64,000 bases of DNA from DATFDN01 sp963767645 (GTDB lineage Bacteria; Pseudomonadota; Alphaproteobacteria; Acetobacterales; Acetobacteraceae). Made by a program: the position numbers and the translations under genes. The stretch is taken from assembly GCA_963767645.1 (NCBI GenBank), contig CAVYEW010000008.1, positions 372,001 through 436,000 of the forward strand, written 5' to 3'. The notes beneath the pieces were generated by a model. That model was given only the letters and a program-made list of their open reading frames with translations. It did not search any database and had not been told where the DNA came from. Of this stretch, positions 55,492-64,000 are shown in pieces; positions within the stretch are counted from its first letter, which is position 1; each line of letters opens with the position of its first letter.

Positions 55492-55962
55492 TCAGGTCAC
55501 GTCGTCGCGGTGTGCCTCCGACAAGCAGATGGCTTCATCGAAGGCGGCGAGAACGTCCGCATGCGTCGAGGAGTCGTTCATCCTCTCGATGGCCGGGAAC
55601 CCGCGCTGCTTGGCCACTGCCAGGAGATGAGCGACCGCCGGCCTCCTGAGGTGTCGTCCAGGTCCGTGAGCGGTGACTTGAAAGATGGCTCCCAGTGCGC
55701 AACGTTTCCCGTCGCGGGTCCGCAGGCGCCCTTTCACCCACGTCTCTTCCGAGGAGATGAGACTGCGGGCCGCGCGGAGGAGCTCGGGTACGACCGCCGC
55801 CTCGATACTTTGGCGCAGCGCCTCGTTCTCGGGGCGGCGTGCGAGCGGACCCTGCCGCCATGCCAGGGTGAGCGCGTTGGCGGCATGTCGGCATAGGCTC
55901 GAAAGACGCCCGCCGTCACCAAGGCTCTGGTTGCCATGGAAACCCAAACCGTCGAAAGGCAT
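55492..55962 (-). CDS. DUF6197-like hypothetical protein
   Basis: 156 aa. The stretch KGRLRTRDGKRCALGAIFQV and the end STHADVLAAFDEAICLSEAH match a small family in which a short CALGA motif and a THxxVLxAFDxAI helix are conserved; DUF6197 is my best guess from memory. The function is unknown. It stands alone, convergent with the TIGR04282 gene. Confidence 0.6.
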   Translation of the reverse strand: MPFDGLGFHGNQSLGDGGRLSSLCRHAANALTLAWRQGPLARRPENEALRQSIEAAVVPELLRAARSLISSEETWVKGRLRTRDGKRCALGAIFQVTAHGPGRHLRRPAVAHLLAVAKQRGFPAIERMNDSSTHADVLAAFDEAICLSEAHRDDVT

Positions 55963-56708
55963 ATTCCGTCCTCCATGGAAGGTCAGCGGTGAATTGCAAC
56001 GGCCGCAATCAGCGGGATTTTTCTCACTTTACGGCATTGCCGGAATGGCCCTCAGACCAACAAGTAGCGGTCCCTGATATGTCGCTCTGTGGCGGAAGCT
56101 GTTGGCCTCCTGCGGAAATAAGGAGAGCCGAATTTCGGAAAGCTCTGTGCAAAAATGCGCGGCGCCCCTGGTGCGAGCCGGCCGTTCTAAACCGCATTTA
56201 GAGGACGCGCCGTGCGCGGACCGGTGGCTGCTTATTGAGGCGGACTTGGCCAGCAATCAAGGTGTGCGCCCGTAGCGTGGCTGGGCGAGTCGCCAAGCAC
56301 TCCTGGTTCGCGCCTGCGCCTTGTGCCTGCTGTCGTTCCAATTCGTGAACGCGTACATGATCCCGCCGGCCAGCGGTCCCGTCATCACCGTTGATACTCA
56401 TCGCTAGACCTCAGCGGTGTTGCTCGCACCTCGGTGGGACTTGGCTGTCGAGATTCACCATTAGGGATCAGTGCGACAACGTCGCTGCTCATCGTGGATC
56501 TCACGCGCGGCACGGCGGCCTGGTTGCCAAGCGGCCCGAGCGGTCTCATGGATGTCCAGGCTTTGGCGGTATCGGGGCTGACCGACCTTGCGGTCCCGGT
56601 GCCTCTCGCGCCGGGAACCGACCGAGCCGCCGCGCCCTCAGGACTTTGGGACAGGATGCCATGCAAGCCGTGCGGCAGCGGAGCTAGCCGGCTTGCCGAG
56701 ACTGACGA
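55963..56708. other. About 750 bp without a recognised gene
   Basis: Several short open frames exist on both strands but none shows a domain, signal peptide or good start. The first part (around 56000-56180) is less GC-rich than its surroundings. It may contain decayed coding sequence; I could not identify any. Confidence 0.5.
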
Positions 56709-57245
56709 TCAGGCGAGGACCACGTCGAGATGGACCGGGTCGTGGATGGTGTTGCCGACCGGCGACCAAACCGCAGCGTTGAGCACGAGTGTCTTAAGCA
56801 TGTCCCGCGGTGCATCCGCTTCGATATGCACCGTGACCCGGACCTCCTCGATGCCCACCGATTTCGGCCCGTCGGCGCTGATGACTCTCCATCCGGCGCT
56901 GGGATCGCAGTCCGCCTCGATATCGAGCTGAAGGCTCTTGATCGTGATGGCGTGTGCGGTCGCGTTGGCCCGTATGGCGGTGGCAAAACAGGAGCTGAGG
57001 GCGGCAAGCAGCGCCTCGGACGGGGTCGGGGCCGCATCGTCGTCCGCCGGGGCCAATCTCCCCTCCAGGGCATAGGGCGGCAGGTCCCGGATGTAGTTCA
57101 GCTGCCGGAGCCGGCCTTCGGTCACGGTCCGGCAGCGCAGAGTCCGACGCGCCGGCTCCATCTTGTGCTCGGCAACGGGGATCTTCTTTTCGGGCTTGAC
57201 CTCGGGCGGAGGTGAGGCACTGCAAGCGGGCGGGCGTTTGGTCAT
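56709..57245 (-). CDS. OsmC/Ohr family protein
   Basis: 178 aa. The core reads TPSEALLAALSSCFATAIRA with one active-site cysteine, ITIKSLQLDIEADCDPSAGW and the end AAVWSPVGNTIHDPVHLDVV. In classical OsmC/Ohr a second cysteine lies in the last motif; here that place is serine (WSPVGNT), as in a subfamily of uncertain activity. The first ~45 residues are extra and basic. A role in peroxide or thiol chemistry is likely but unproven. It is divergent from the LysR gene. Confidence 0.85.
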   Translation of the reverse strand: MTKRPPACSASPPPEVKPEKKIPVAEHKMEPARRTLRCRTVTEGRLRQLNYIRDLPPYALEGRLAPADDDAAPTPSEALLAALSSCFATAIRANATAHAITIKSLQLDIEADCDPSAGWRVISADGPKSVGIEEVRVTVHIEADAPRDMLKTLVLNAAVWSPVGNTIHDPVHLDVVLA

Positions 57246-57516
57246 TGGTACTCCTGGGCGACTCTCACTCGGGAGCGATCGATGCGGTCAGGGGGAGTAT
57301 CTGACCCAGCGAGTGGAGGAGGGGTCATGACGTCAGGCAGTCATGGCGGGATCGGGCCCCATCGAGTCAGAGAACAATCGGGGATCGCCTGCGCCACGGT
57401 CTTGCACCAGGCCGGGAGAAATCCCGTCTCAACGCGAAGGTGGCGGCTAGGAACGTTCTTCAACCACAGCTTTTGTTGGACTGCGTTATGCAAAAATGTG
57501 CGGGGAGCCGGAGGCA

Positions 57517-58476
57517 ATGGATTGGGATGACCTGCGCTTCTTCCAGGAGGTGATCCGGCACAAGACCCTTTCCGCCGCCGCCCGGCAGTTGCATGTGACC
57601 CAGTCCACGGTCGGGCGCCGCCTGGCCTCGCTGGAGGCGAGCCTGGGGGTGCGCCTGGTCCACCGCACCCGCGAGGGCTACGTCCCGACCTTCGCCGGCG
57701 AGGCCATCCGCGAGCACATCGAGCGGGTCGAGGCCGAGACCCAGGCGGTGCGGCGGGTGGTGGGCGGTCTCGACCAGCGCCTCGAAGGCGTGGTCCGCGT
57801 CACCACCCTGGCGCTCCTGGCCAGCCATTTGCTTGCACCCAGCACCGCTGCCCTGCACGCCCAGCACCCCGAGATCATGGTGGAGCTGCTGTGCTACGTC
57901 CCGAGCCCGAACCTCGCGGCGCGCGAGGCCGACATCGCCGTGCAACTCGGCCGCTTCGCGCAGCCCGACCTGGTGGTGCGGCGCATCGGCACCCTGGCTT
58001 TCGGCCTGTATGCGAGCCTGGCCTATCTCGGGAAAAACGGCGAGCCCGACACAACGGCCGGCTGCTCCGGCCACCACCTGATCACGATCGTCGATGAGGA
58101 CGCCATCCCGGAGCAGGCGGAGTGGCTCGCCGAGATCGCCGGGCGGGCGCGGATCATGCTCCGCACCGACAGCCGCGAGACCCAGCTTTGGGCGACCTTG
58201 CAGGGCGGCGGGCTGGCCCTGCTGCCGTGCTTTCGCGCCGACCGCGAGGCGGCGCTGCGGCGGCTGGACACACCCTCACCGGCTCCGGGTGCCGAGATCT
58301 GGATGGCAGTGCATCGGGACCACCGCCACATGCCGCGCATCAGGGCGGTGCTGGACTGCATCGCCGAAGCCGCGCGCCGCAGCACCAACGACCTGTGTCC
58401 TCACCAGCCCGCGCAGCGGACCACCCCGGAGCCGGCGGCACCAGCACCCGACGCCGATCCCGAGAGTGCCGCGTGA
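57517..58476 (+). CDS. LysR family transcriptional regulator
   Basis: 319 aa from the ATG at 57517. N-terminal helix-turn-helix: DWDDLRFFQEVIRHKTLSAA, RQLHVTQSTVGRRLASLEAS. The effector domain continues with VRVTTLALLASHLLAPSTAA and ADIAVQLGRFAQPDLVVRRI. The C-terminal ~35 residues are a Pro/Ala-rich tail. The STVGRR type of LysR often controls nearby redox genes; the divergent osmC-like gene 271 bp away is the natural candidate target. Confidence 0.92.
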   Translation: MDWDDLRFFQEVIRHKTLSAAARQLHVTQSTVGRRLASLEASLGVRLVHRTREGYVPTFAGEAIREHIERVEAETQAVRRVVGGLDQRLEGVVRVTTLALLASHLLAPSTAALHAQHPEIMVELLCYVPSPNLAAREADIAVQLGRFAQPDLVVRRIGTLAFGLYASLAYLGKNGEPDTTAGCSGHHLITIVDEDAIPEQAEWLAEIAGRARIMLRTDSRETQLWATLQGGGLALLPCFRADREAALRRLDTPSPAPGAEIWMAVHRDHRHMPRIRAVLDCIAEAARRSTNDLCPHQPAQRTTPEPAAPAPDADPESAA

Positions 58477-58590
58477 GCCGACGCTGGCGCCCCGCCGCCG
58501 CCGCGCCCGCGGCCGCTTCCTCCTGACCCTGACTGCGCCTGCTTGGCCGTGCTTGCAGTTCCGGCGCCGGCAGAAGGCGCTCCCAGCCGC

Positions 58591-58941
58591 ATGAGCGAGG
58601 TTCGGCTTAAGCGGGCCTACGACCCGCCGGCACCCGACGATGGCCTCCGCGTCCTAGTGGATCGCCTGTGGCCGCGCGGACTGAAGCGGGACGAGGCGAA
58701 GGTGGACCTCTGGCTGAAGGACGCCGCGCTGAGCACCGATCTGCGCCGGTGGTTCGGCCACGATCCCGCAAGATGGCCGGGGTTCCAGGAGCGCTATCGG
58801 GCAGAGCTGGCAGGGAATGCCGCATTGGAGGAGCTGCGCGGCATCGTGAAGCAAGGCAGGCGGGTGACGCTGCTGTTCGCGGCGAAGGATACGGAGCACA
58901 ACAACGCGGTCGTGCTTCAGGCGCTCTGCGGGCGTGGGTGA
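58591..58941 (+). CDS. DUF488 family protein (YeaO-like)
   Basis: 116 aa from the ATG at 58591: LKRAYDPPAPDDGLRVLVDR, LWPRGLKRDEAKVDLWLKDA, RWFGHDPARWPGFQERYRAE and TLLFAAKDTEHNNAVVLQAL. This is the short YeaO branch of DUF488, of unknown function. The next gene starts 3 bp later, so the two form an operon. Confidence 0.88.
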   Translation: MSEVRLKRAYDPPAPDDGLRVLVDRLWPRGLKRDEAKVDLWLKDAALSTDLRRWFGHDPARWPGFQERYRAELAGNAALEELRGIVKQGRRVTLLFAAKDTEHNNAVVLQALCGRG

Positions 58942-58944
58942 GCC

Positions 58945-59295
58945 ATGAGGAACGCCGATGCGGGGCAAGTCGCCCCTGCCGGGTTGCCGCCAGGCTGCGA
59001 AGCCTATCGCAGTACTCCGGTGTTTACCGAGGCGACGATCCCACCCGGGCTGCTTCGCTCGCATCGCACCGCGCCCGGCATCTGGGCGTTGATCCGCGTG
59101 CTGGAGGGCCGGCTGCTCTACCGGGTGCTCGACCCGGCTTCGGAGCGCGTCCTTGATGCTTCAGGTGTGCCGGGCCTGGTTCAGCCGGACGTGGCACATG
59201 AGGTCGTCCCGCTCGGGCCGGTGCGTTTCCGGGTCGAGTTCCACCGCATGGGAGGCCAAGGCCGCGCCGATGCCGCCACGGCCAGTTCCCAGTGA
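58945..59295 (+). CDS. DUF1971 (TehB-associated, cupin-like) protein
   Basis: 116 aa: YRSTPVFTEATIPPGLLRSH, RTAPGIWALIRVLEGRLLYR, PGLVQPDVAHEVVPLGPVRF and RVEFHR. DUF1971 is a small cupin-like domain sometimes fused to tellurite-resistance methyltransferase TehB. No tehB is present here. Possible link to metal or oxidative stress, by family association only. Confidence 0.87.
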   Translation: MRNADAGQVAPAGLPPGCEAYRSTPVFTEATIPPGLLRSHRTAPGIWALIRVLEGRLLYRVLDPASERVLDASGVPGLVQPDVAHEVVPLGPVRFRVEFHRMGGQGRADAATASSQ

Positions 59296-59341
59296 CTGTC
59301 TCCCAGCCGACCCCTAGCCGAAGATTTGGTGGTCAGGTTAG

Positions 59342-59650
59342 CTAGCGGCCAGACCCACGGCCGCTGCTATCGCCAGTGCCGCCGCCGGTCTTTGTTTCGG
59401 CCATTCCAGATTGGTTTCCGACGGCTGTGTTGTTCGAGCCGGGAACAACTCTCGTCCCCATGGCCCCCGGAGCCGTTGTCTTCGATGCCGCCGCAGCCGC
59501 GCTGGTTGGCGTCTTGTTTCCCGGCGTGGGGGCGCCGGTGGCGCCCTGGAAACCTGTCGCCGCCGGTGCTGGACCTTGTGCGACCGCGCCGGTCATCGGC
59601 ACTGCCAGCACGGAGACTGCAAAGAAAAGCGTGCGCCACAGCCTGATCAT
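59342..59650 (-). CDS. Small exported Gly/Thr/Ala-rich protein
   Basis: 102 aa from the ATG at 59650. A clear signal peptide (IRLWRTLFFAVSVLAVPMTG, cleavage near AVAQG) is followed by a low-complexity region of Pro, Thr, Ala and Gly ending in GGGTGDSSGRGSGR. No domain is recognisable. The composition resembles the exported protein at 63302. It probably lies in the periplasm or outside the cell. Confidence 0.55.
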   Translation of the reverse strand: MIRLWRTLFFAVSVLAVPMTGAVAQGPAPAATGFQGATGAPTPGNKTPTSAAAAASKTTAPGAMGTRVVPGSNNTAVGNQSGMAETKTGGGTGDSSGRGSGR

Positions 59651-59680
59651 TGTCCTCCACCTCGCCCCCAATCATGGCGG

Positions 59681-60964
59681 CTACAATCCAAACGGATAAG
59701 TCTCGGGGACCCCGGTTTTCCGATGCTCCGGCCCCAGCGGGGTCACGGCCGTGGTCTGGTCGAACCAGACATAGGCATCGAATTGCCGCGGCAGCGAGGC
59801 CTCCGCATAGTGGCTCCTCAGCTCCGTCTCGGGCCGATAGATCACGCCAATGAACCGCTCCAGCCGCGGCTCCAGCAGACGGCGGCGCAACGCCTCGTCT
59901 CGGCCGAGGTCGAGCAGGAAGCGCGGCAGCCCGGCATCATGGCAGAGCCGCTCATAGCTGTCGCGGTGCGACGGTCGCACGCGCTTGACCTCCATGTCCC
60001 CGTCCCAATCGGTCGCGGCGGCGACCGTGCCCGTATGGGTGCCGAAGCCGATTAGGGCCGCCTCTTTGCCAAACTTCTCGCGGCAGAGCTGGCCTATGTT
60101 CAACTCCTCCCGGACCGTGCCCATCTCGGTATAGCGGGCATCGCCGATATGCGAATTGTGTGCCCAGACGACCGCCTTGGACTGGGGTCCGGGCGCCTCG
60201 AGCAGATGGCCAAGGGTTTCAAACATATGCGTGTCGCGCAGGTTCCATGACTCCGCACCGCCGTAATACATGATGCGATAATAGCGCTCGGCGGACGCGA
60301 TCAGGCGCGCATTCTGCGCCGCGTCGAGGAAACCCTCGCCGTCCCGGGCGGCGTACTCCAGCCGGTGGCGCAGCAGCTCCTGGCACTGGTCGATGACCGC
60401 GTGCTCGCATTTGCGATAACCCGCCGTGAGCACCGCGTGCCCATATGTCGAGGGTTCCTTCTGCCAGGGCGTCAGGCAACCGTAGCGCTCGCGCGCCATC
60501 TTGGCGGCCTCGGGGTCCACCTTGTCGAGATAGTCGAGGACGGCGGCGATGGAGCCACTCATGTTGTAGATGTCGAGTCCATGGAACCCGGCTTGCTCAT
60601 TCGGCTCCGGCACGCTCTCGTTGTGGCTTCGCATCCAGTCGATCAGGACGGCGACATCGGTATTGCGCCACATCCAGGTCGGAAAGCGCTGGAACGGCGG
60701 CTCGGCTCCGGCAATCGCAGGGCGGTGGCGGACATAACGGTCAACGGCCGCGGCGTCCGGCCAGTCAGTCTCGACGGCGACGATGGTGAACCCGTACCGC
60801 TCGACCAGATGCTGCGTGATCGCCGCGCGGGCGCGATAGAACTCGGAGGTGCCGTGGCTGGCCTCACCCAGCAGCACAATCCGCCGGTCAGCGAAGCGGT
60901 CGAACAGCCGGCCAAAGGCGGGATCATCGAAGTCGGGTAGCGGCTCGGCGACCTCGGCGATCAT
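59681..60964 (-). CDS. Erythromycin esterase family protein
   Basis: 427 aa from the ATG at 60964. DRRIVLLGEASHGTSEFYRA, the hallmark GEASHGTSEFY, IVAVETDWPDAAAVDRYVRH, MWRNTDVAVLIDWMRSHNES, AVVWAHNSHIGDARYTEMG and FDAYVWFDQTTAVTPL belong to the EreA/EreB-like hydrolases. Most chromosomal members, unlike plasmid esterases, have no shown macrolide activity, so a resistance function should not be assumed. An upstream in-frame extension to 61138 exists but has poor coding character. Confidence 0.9.
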   Translation of the reverse strand: MIAEVAEPLPDFDDPAFGRLFDRFADRRIVLLGEASHGTSEFYRARAAITQHLVERYGFTIVAVETDWPDAAAVDRYVRHRPAIAGAEPPFQRFPTWMWRNTDVAVLIDWMRSHNESVPEPNEQAGFHGLDIYNMSGSIAAVLDYLDKVDPEAAKMARERYGCLTPWQKEPSTYGHAVLTAGYRKCEHAVIDQCQELLRHRLEYAARDGEGFLDAAQNARLIASAERYYRIMYYGGAESWNLRDTHMFETLGHLLEAPGPQSKAVVWAHNSHIGDARYTEMGTVREELNIGQLCREKFGKEAALIGFGTHTGTVAAATDWDGDMEVKRVRPSHRDSYERLCHDAGLPRFLLDLGRDEALRRRLLEPRLERFIGVIYRPETELRSHYAEASLPRQFDAYVWFDQTTAVTPLGPEHRKTGVPETYPFGL

Positions 60965-61184
60965 GTCCGACAGGGTGCGCCCGCACGATTGACCGGGAAC
61001 ATGGTTGCTCGCCGCGCGCTGGCCATCCTCCGCCCAGCCTTGCTGTCTCGAAAGCTCCCCGGCTCGCGTCGATTTTGCCCGGTCTCGGCCGGTCGCCTGA
61101 TTCATGAGGAGGGCGAAGGTGAAGGGAGCTGGACGCACCGACCGCGCTGCTCGCGACTGCTTTCGGCGACTTTCCCTATGCCGC

Positions 61185-61478
61185 TCAATGGAAGAACTGG
61201 CCTAGCCACCGATCCCGCGCGGCATGGTCCCGATCCTGCTGCGCCTGCGCCGCCTGATCCTCCGCCGCTGCCTGCGACAACTGCGCGCCCCGGTAATTGC
61301 CCCGCTGGGCCTGCGACCGTGCTGCCTCGGCATTGCGCTGCGACAGATAGGCATGCTCATTCGCCTGCTGCTGGCGGTAATCGGACCATCCTGCATACCC
61401 GGCCGACCCAGGCACGCACCCGGCGAGGCCGTCGGCAACCGCCAATGCCATAACCAACCCGACAACACGCGAATGCAT
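61185..61478 (-). CDS. Small lipoprotein
   Basis: 97 aa. A lipoprotein signal ends in the lipobox GLAGC (about residues 17-21). The mature part is hydrophilic and helical with many Gln and Ala (YRQQQANEHAYLSQRNAEAA, RSQAQRGNYRGAQLSQAAAE), probably coiled-coil-like. No family is recognised. It is divergent from the DUF2382 gene. Confidence 0.65.
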   Translation of the reverse strand: MHSRVVGLVMALAVADGLAGCVPGSAGYAGWSDYRQQQANEHAYLSQRNAEAARSQAQRGNYRGAQLSQAAAEDQAAQAQQDRDHAARDRWLGQFFH

Positions 61479-61726
61479 GGCGTCGATCCCCTAGCGACAT
61501 CGAAACGTTTCCTACGGCCTCAACGAGGCGGAGCCCATCTGGTTCCCCCCTGAAGCGGGGGTCCGGCACCGAGCCGAGGCGCCGGGCCTCCTCGCCTCAG
61601 CTGCGCTTTCTTGTCGAGGGCGGCTGCGGTCCGGCCGGTTTGCGCAAAAGCCGTCTATTCAAGCGGTCATGCACAATGCGAAGTAGCCGGCAACGCATCT
61701 GCCAAGCCGATTCGGAGATTTGGACC

Positions 61727-62749
61727 ATGGCGGACGAAACCTTGTCGACTCCTGCCCTGCCGCGGACAGGCGAAGAAAGCGCCAGTGACATGGGACAGGC
61801 CGGGCATGCGCGCCAGCTCGTGGCGATGTATGCGGCTGACGAGCGGGCCTGTGCGGCGCGTGACCGGCTGCTCGCTGATGGCGTCCCTGCCGAGGACATC
61901 CACCTCGTCGATGCGCGGGCGGTGTGCGAGGCTCGGTCCCTCGGGGAGGGGGCCAGGACCGGGGGCCTGTGGGGGGCTATCAAGCACCTGTTCGCGCCGA
62001 GCGAGGAAGACGCGCACGGCTACGCCGAGGGCGTGCGGCGGGGCTGCGTCATGCTGCTGGTCCGGACCCGACCCGAGCAGCATGGGCATGTCATGGAGGC
62101 GCTTGAGAGCACGGATGCCATCGACATCGGCGCGCAAATGGCCGAGTGGCACGTCTCTCCCGCTTCGGACGAAGCGGGCGCGGGTCGAACCGACGCTCTC
62201 GGCGCGGGCGGCTCGGCCGCGGCCACAATGGCCGCGCCCGAGGATGTCATTCCGATCGTCGAGGAGCGGATGAGGGTCGGCAAGCGCGAGGTTGAGCGCG
62301 GCACGGTGCGGGTGCGCAGCTACGTCGTGGAGCGCCCAGTTCACACCGAGGTGACGCTCCGTGAGGAGCGGCTACGGGTGGACCGGCATCCAGTGGACCG
62401 GCCGGTCAGTGAGGCCGACGAAGCGGTCTTTCGCGAGTGCATGATCGAAGTATCGGCAACCGCCGAAGAGGCCGTAGTCTCGAAGGAGATGCGCGTGGTC
62501 GAAGAGGTCGAGATCCGCAAGGAGGCGATCGAGCGCGTGCAGATAGTCAACGGCACCGTTCGCCGGACCGAAGTGGTGGTGGAGGGCGACAACGGCCCTG
62601 AGCTAGCCAATGAGACCAGAATGCGAGCCCAGCAACCACCTGGTCCCACTCCTGACCCCGACCCAGCACCACCGCCACTCGACCCGGTTCCCGGTCCAAA
62701 TCCCGAGCCGATGCCGACGCCCGGCCCGCCAATGCCAACGCCGCTCTGA
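61727..62749 (+). CDS. DUF2382 (YsnF/AvaK-like) stress protein
   Basis: 340 aa from the ATG at 61727. The N-terminal part (QLVAMYAADERACAARDRLL, GYAEGVRRGCVMLLVRTRPE) is a domain often found before DUF2382. The central part holds the DUF2382 repeats: IPIVEERMRVGKREVERGTV, RVRSYVVERPVHTEVTLREE, SKEMRVVEEVEIRKEAIERV. The last ~45 residues are almost pure Pro with Asp/Gly/Thr. Such proteins are linked to general stress; the biochemistry is unknown. The proline-rich tail may bind other exported or surface proteins. Confidence 0.85.
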   Translation: MADETLSTPALPRTGEESASDMGQAGHARQLVAMYAADERACAARDRLLADGVPAEDIHLVDARAVCEARSLGEGARTGGLWGAIKHLFAPSEEDAHGYAEGVRRGCVMLLVRTRPEQHGHVMEALESTDAIDIGAQMAEWHVSPASDEAGAGRTDALGAGGSAAATMAAPEDVIPIVEERMRVGKREVERGTVRVRSYVVERPVHTEVTLREERLRVDRHPVDRPVSEADEAVFRECMIEVSATAEEAVVSKEMRVVEEVEIRKEAIERVQIVNGTVRRTEVVVEGDNGPELANETRMRAQQPPGPTPDPDPAPPPLDPVPGPNPEPMPTPGPPMPTPL

Positions 62750-62885
62750 GCCTTGGATCGGCAACTTAGCCGTGGCCGGTGGCGATAGAAACTGAGTACG
62801 CCGCTTGCGGCGGGTTTATGCGCTCAGGGACACTAGGGTTCCAGCCCCGTCACCTGACCGGGACGCAGCCTTCCTGCGAGTGCCG

Positions 62886-63053
62886 CTACTGTGTCGGAAT
62901 GGTGCCGGCCCCCAAATGAGCCACCGCGGAGAGCCTTTCGGGGATGGGTGTCCCGGGCACCGGCTCGCCCGGTGGCGGCTCCTCGACGGGCGGTGGCGTA
63001 CTCGGCGGTTCCTCCACGGGAGGGTGCTCGGGGTCGGGGACCGGTTCCGGCAT
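62886..63053 (-). CDS. Possible small Pro/Glu-rich protein
   Basis: A 55-aa frame from the ATG at 63053 repeats PPVEEPPSTPPPVEEPPPGE. Small proline-rich proteins of this kind are often annotated in GC-rich alphaproteobacteria, but low-complexity DNA can also keep a frame open by chance. It lies beside the DUF2382 gene that ends in a similar proline-rich tail. Confidence 0.3.
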   Translation of the reverse strand: MPEPVPDPEHPPVEEPPSTPPPVEEPPPGEPVPGTPIPERLSAVAHLGAGTIPTQ

Positions 63054-63301
63054 CTGGGCACGCGGCAGGGCAAGCCTCCTGGTCACGGGTTCGTCGCTGT
63101 GTAACGGGTGGACCTGGCGGGCGTTGCCGGCCTCCGTGCCACGGAGCTCAGAGGCGTGCGGGTCGCGCAGCATCCTCGGCGGTCCGTTGGCGTCCACGAC
63201 GCCGGTGTCCTCGCAGGCGGTGGCACGGCAAGGCAACCCGCGCCCGTTCAACGCCGTTGGGCTCTCAGTCTTGTCGCTTCGACATCAGGGGGCACGCCCG
63301 C

Positions 63302-63670
63302 ATGACGCGCGTACTGATCGCCCTTACCTGTCTCGCGGCGCTTGCCGGCGCTGCACAGAATGCGCACGCGCAAGGGGGGCGACTTACCACGCCGGGCACT
63401 GTGCCGGGGACGGAGGTGCCAGGCACTGCGCCTGCGGCGCCGCCTGGCCCCTCGGTCACGCCGGTCCCGCCCGAAGTAATCGCTCCCGACCAGTCGCGTG
63501 GCGGGACCTCCAACCAGACCCTCAGCTCGAGTCTGGCGCAGACCAATGGGACGTTACGCCCACCCGCTGTGGACCCGGGAATGCAGAAAACCCCGACCCA
63601 GCCCGGCACGATGCCCGTCATTCCACCCCCCGGCACGCCGGGCGGAGCACCCGGCGCTGTCGCCAAATAA
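63302..63670 (+). CDS. Small exported Pro/Thr/Gly-rich protein
   Basis: 122 aa from the ATG at 63302 with a signal peptide (TRVLIALTCLAALAGAAQNA, cleavage near AHAQG). The mature chain is low-complexity with repeats of PGT, VPGT and PPGTPGG. No domain. It resembles the protein at 59342 in design: signal peptide, then a disordered Pro/Thr/Gly chain. Probably periplasmic or secreted. Confidence 0.55.
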   Translation: MTRVLIALTCLAALAGAAQNAHAQGGRLTTPGTVPGTEVPGTAPAAPPGPSVTPVPPEVIAPDQSRGGTSNQTLSSSLAQTNGTLRPPAVDPGMQKTPTQPGTMPVIPPPGTPGGAPGAVAK

Positions 63671-63855
63671 CGGGTCGGCGAGCGTTCGCGGGCGGGGCCT
63701 ACGACGGTGCGCCGAGACGTGGGCCCTGGTCGGCGCCAACCCTATGGTATGGCCCGTTGGAGCCTACCCGAACGGGAGGGGCAATGTGGCAAAACGGAGG
63801 GGTCGCGGCTGCCATCTCCTATTTTTGGGGCGAACCGATGGCTGGTTGCGCCGTA

Positions 63856-63888
63856 CCTCTGCGGCGGCCGGCATGGCCGCCGCAGAGG
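63856..63888 (-). terminator. GC-rich hairpin after the phasin-like gene
   Basis: Arms cctctgcggcggcc (63856-63869) and ggccgccgcagagg (63875-63888) are perfect reverse complements around a 5-nt loop, 9 bp after the stop of the leftward gene. No T-run follows on either strand, as is common for terminators in very GC-rich genomes. Confidence 0.7.
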
Positions 63889-63896
63889 CCCCGTGC

Positions 63897-64000
63897 TCAG
63901 CCGTGCAGGCGAGCGCGCTCCTGCAACGGGCGCACCGTGTCCTGGGCGATCTGCCCGGCGAGCTGGAGCAAGGTGCTGCTGGAAGTGATGGCGCCGTTCA
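63897..64000 (-). CDS. Phasin-like protein, C-terminus only
   Basis: The last ~33 residues are visible before the right edge: NGAITSSSTLLQLAGQIAQD then TVRPLQERARLHG and a TGA. The helical pattern with LAGQIAQDTVRPLQER fits the end of phasin family proteins, which coat polyhydroxyalkanoate granules. The piece is short, so the call is tentative. Confidence 0.5.
   Translation of the reverse strand, partial: NGAITSSSTLLQLAGQIAQDTVRPLQERARLHG

Noticed and set aside
59681..60964. Macrolide resistance gene
   Set aside because: The family name comes from erythromycin esterases, but chromosomal members of this type usually have no known macrolide activity and the context is stress-related.

Overview
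The window is a 64 kb piece of a GC-rich alphaproteobacterial chromosome. Rhodospirillales, perhaps an Acetobacteraceae-like lineage, fits best: kdsD-lptC-lptA-lptB-rpoN-hpf lie in order, rpmG is convergent with a PleD-type diguanylate cyclase, and there is a TRAP carboxylate transporter and a PEP-CTERM exported protein. The lineage is inferred from gene content, not from a database search. I see no transposase, integrase, rRNA gene, CRISPR array or replication origin.

Layout. (1) 0-7.6 kb: acyl-CoA and 2-oxoacid metabolism (partial KorA, GltD-like ferredoxin oxidoreductase, tandem-domain CoA transferase, carboxyltransferase, luciferase-like oxidoreductase). (2) 7.7-10.7 kb: tRNA-Gly(UCC), an AT-richer membrane protein of unknown function, a 629-aa unknown protein and tRNA-Leu(CAG). 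(3) 10.7-18.8 kb: housekeeping block with RNase D-like exonuclease, Kdo/LPS export operon kdsD-lptCAB, rpoN (reading frame broken twice), hpf, rpmG and pleD. (4) 18.9-28.7 kb: DMT exporter, GST, class V aminotransferase, PEP-CTERM protein, a fused GlcD/GlcF-like dehydrogenase and a three-gene TRAP transporter with a perfect 21-bp inverted repeat inside the operon. (5) 28.9-38.0 kb: an island that looks less GC-rich, holding a possible biosynthetic cluster. MetY, MetA, a group II PLP decarboxylase and an acyl-CoA synthetase run rightward; an ACP, an AMP-ligase and an SDR run leftward; a GNAT-like acyltransferase is divergent from the ACP. Both adenylating enzymes are frameshifted and the ACP has lost its phosphopantetheine serine, so the cluster looks recently inactivated or the sequence contains errors.

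(6) 38.2-50.3 kb: a reductive pyrimidine catabolism module. It comprises dihydropyrimidinase, PreT, PreA, an N-carbamoyl amino acid hydrolase and a NMT1/Thi5-type ABC importer with two permeases. Together these could import a pyrimidine, reduce it, open the ring and remove the carbamoyl group to give a beta-amino acid. A patch of SDR, DUF2255, cupin and LysR genes with several decayed genes (39.7-42.7 kb) separates the dihydropyrimidinase from the rest. (7) 50.3-52.9 kb: a degenerating stretch in which a DUF1223 gene runs into the C-terminal half of a radical SAM/SPASM gene and a nucleoside phosphorylase has lost its 5' end, with an intact DoxX gene between them. (8) 53-64 kb: stress and envelope genes: periplasmic MsrB/MsrA, OsmC, LysR, DUF488 and DUF1971 proteins, erythromycin-esterase homologue, DUF2382 (YsnF/AvaK-like) protein, small exported proteins and the C-terminus of a phasin-like gene at the right edge.

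The strongest leads are the cryptic lipid/amino-acid-like cluster at 28.9-38.0 kb with its linked lesions, the pyrimidine import and catabolism operon, the chimeric radical SAM pseudogene, and the double frameshift in rpoN.
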